Shown here: in pieces, positions 5,317 to 5,418 of the stretch
How the letters are laid out: each line of letters starts with the position of its first letter
Position numbering within the stretch: the stretch's first letter is position 1
Assembly (NCBI GenBank): GCA_017938565.1
Contig: JAGBBI010000007.1
Span: 1 to 5,418, forward strand
Direction of reading: 5' to 3'
Origin: Clostridia bacterium
GTDB lineage: Bacteria > Bacillota_A > Clostridia > Christensenellales > UBA1242
Length of the DNA stretch: 5,418 nt
The notes under the pieces: model-generated
Seen by the model: the letters and a program-made list of their open reading frames with translations, nothing else
Told to the model about the DNA's origin: nothing
The model's database searches: none
Translations under genes and position numbers: made by a program

Positions 5317-5418
5317 GTACTATTTATTTAATAATTAAAATAATTGAAAATTTTGTGAAAATTATTTTTGAGTAATACATAGTGCTTGGTTTTTATTGTT
5401 ATTAAAGTTAAGATTCAG
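5317..5418. other. Right-edge stretch with no supported gene
   Basis: This is very AT-rich DNA upstream of the PC4-like gene. Stops occur early in most frames. One minus-strand frame stays open for 18 codons from the edge before a TAA, so it could hold the last residues of a neighbour's gene, but that is too short to support. An AAAATTTT-type inverted repeat near 5347-5365 lacks GC pairs and is not a convincing terminator. Confidence 0.5.

Noticed and set aside
5344..5378. A possible plus-strand promoter starting at TTGAAA 5344.
   Set aside because: No acceptable -10 box lies 16-19 bases downstream, and no gene start is visible before the edge.

Overview
The window is AT-rich, with strong AAAGGAG-type ribosome binding sites, near-consensus sigma-A promoters (TTGACA/TTGAAA and TATAAT), intrinsic terminators, and every tryptophan codon I checked written as TGG (standard bacterial code). 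This points to a low-GC Firmicutes-type bacterium, most likely an uncultured Clostridia/Bacilli-like lineage. That placement is inferred from sequence style and gene families, not from a marker gene. There are no RNA genes, insertion sequences, CRISPR arrays or phage structural genes.

Layout, left to right. (1) 1-231 (-): the first 77 residues of an unrecognised protein that runs off the left edge, with a clear promoter and ribosome binding site. (2) 355-1032 (-): a complete YgjP-like (DUF45) putative zinc metallohydrolase with HExxH-x5-H. It has no Shine-Dalgarno sequence, and a TATAAT box lies 6 bases before its ATG, so its mRNA may be leaderless. (3) A 160-bp divergent intergenic region with a perfect TTGACA-18-TATAAT promoter for the next gene. 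(4) 1193-3553 (+): a 786-residue protein joining an N-terminal PadR winged helix, an acidic, probably disordered stretch of about 440 residues, a short basic juxtamembrane segment and four C-terminal transmembrane helices, i.e. a membrane-tethered transcription factor. It ends at a strong terminator. (5) 3703-4950 (+): a 415-residue protein I do not recognise, with a zincin-like HETRH...EADA signature and a C-terminal QMSLF peptide that resembles the DNA sliding-clamp binding motif. (6) A bidirectional terminator shared with (7) 5027-5254 (-): a 75-residue YdbC/PC4-like single-stranded-DNA-binding protein. The last 120 or so bases hold no gene I can support.

Each gene appears to have its own promoter, so this is a run of single-gene units rather than an operon. 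The two most interesting objects are the membrane-anchored PadR fusion and the putative zincin with a clamp-binding-like tail. The latter suggests, by analogy with eukaryotic SPRTN and its PCNA-binding motif, a protease acting at replication forks. That role is a hypothesis resting on short motifs. The promoters of the partial left gene and of the zincin-like gene are identical at 24 of 29 positions, which may mean shared regulation.
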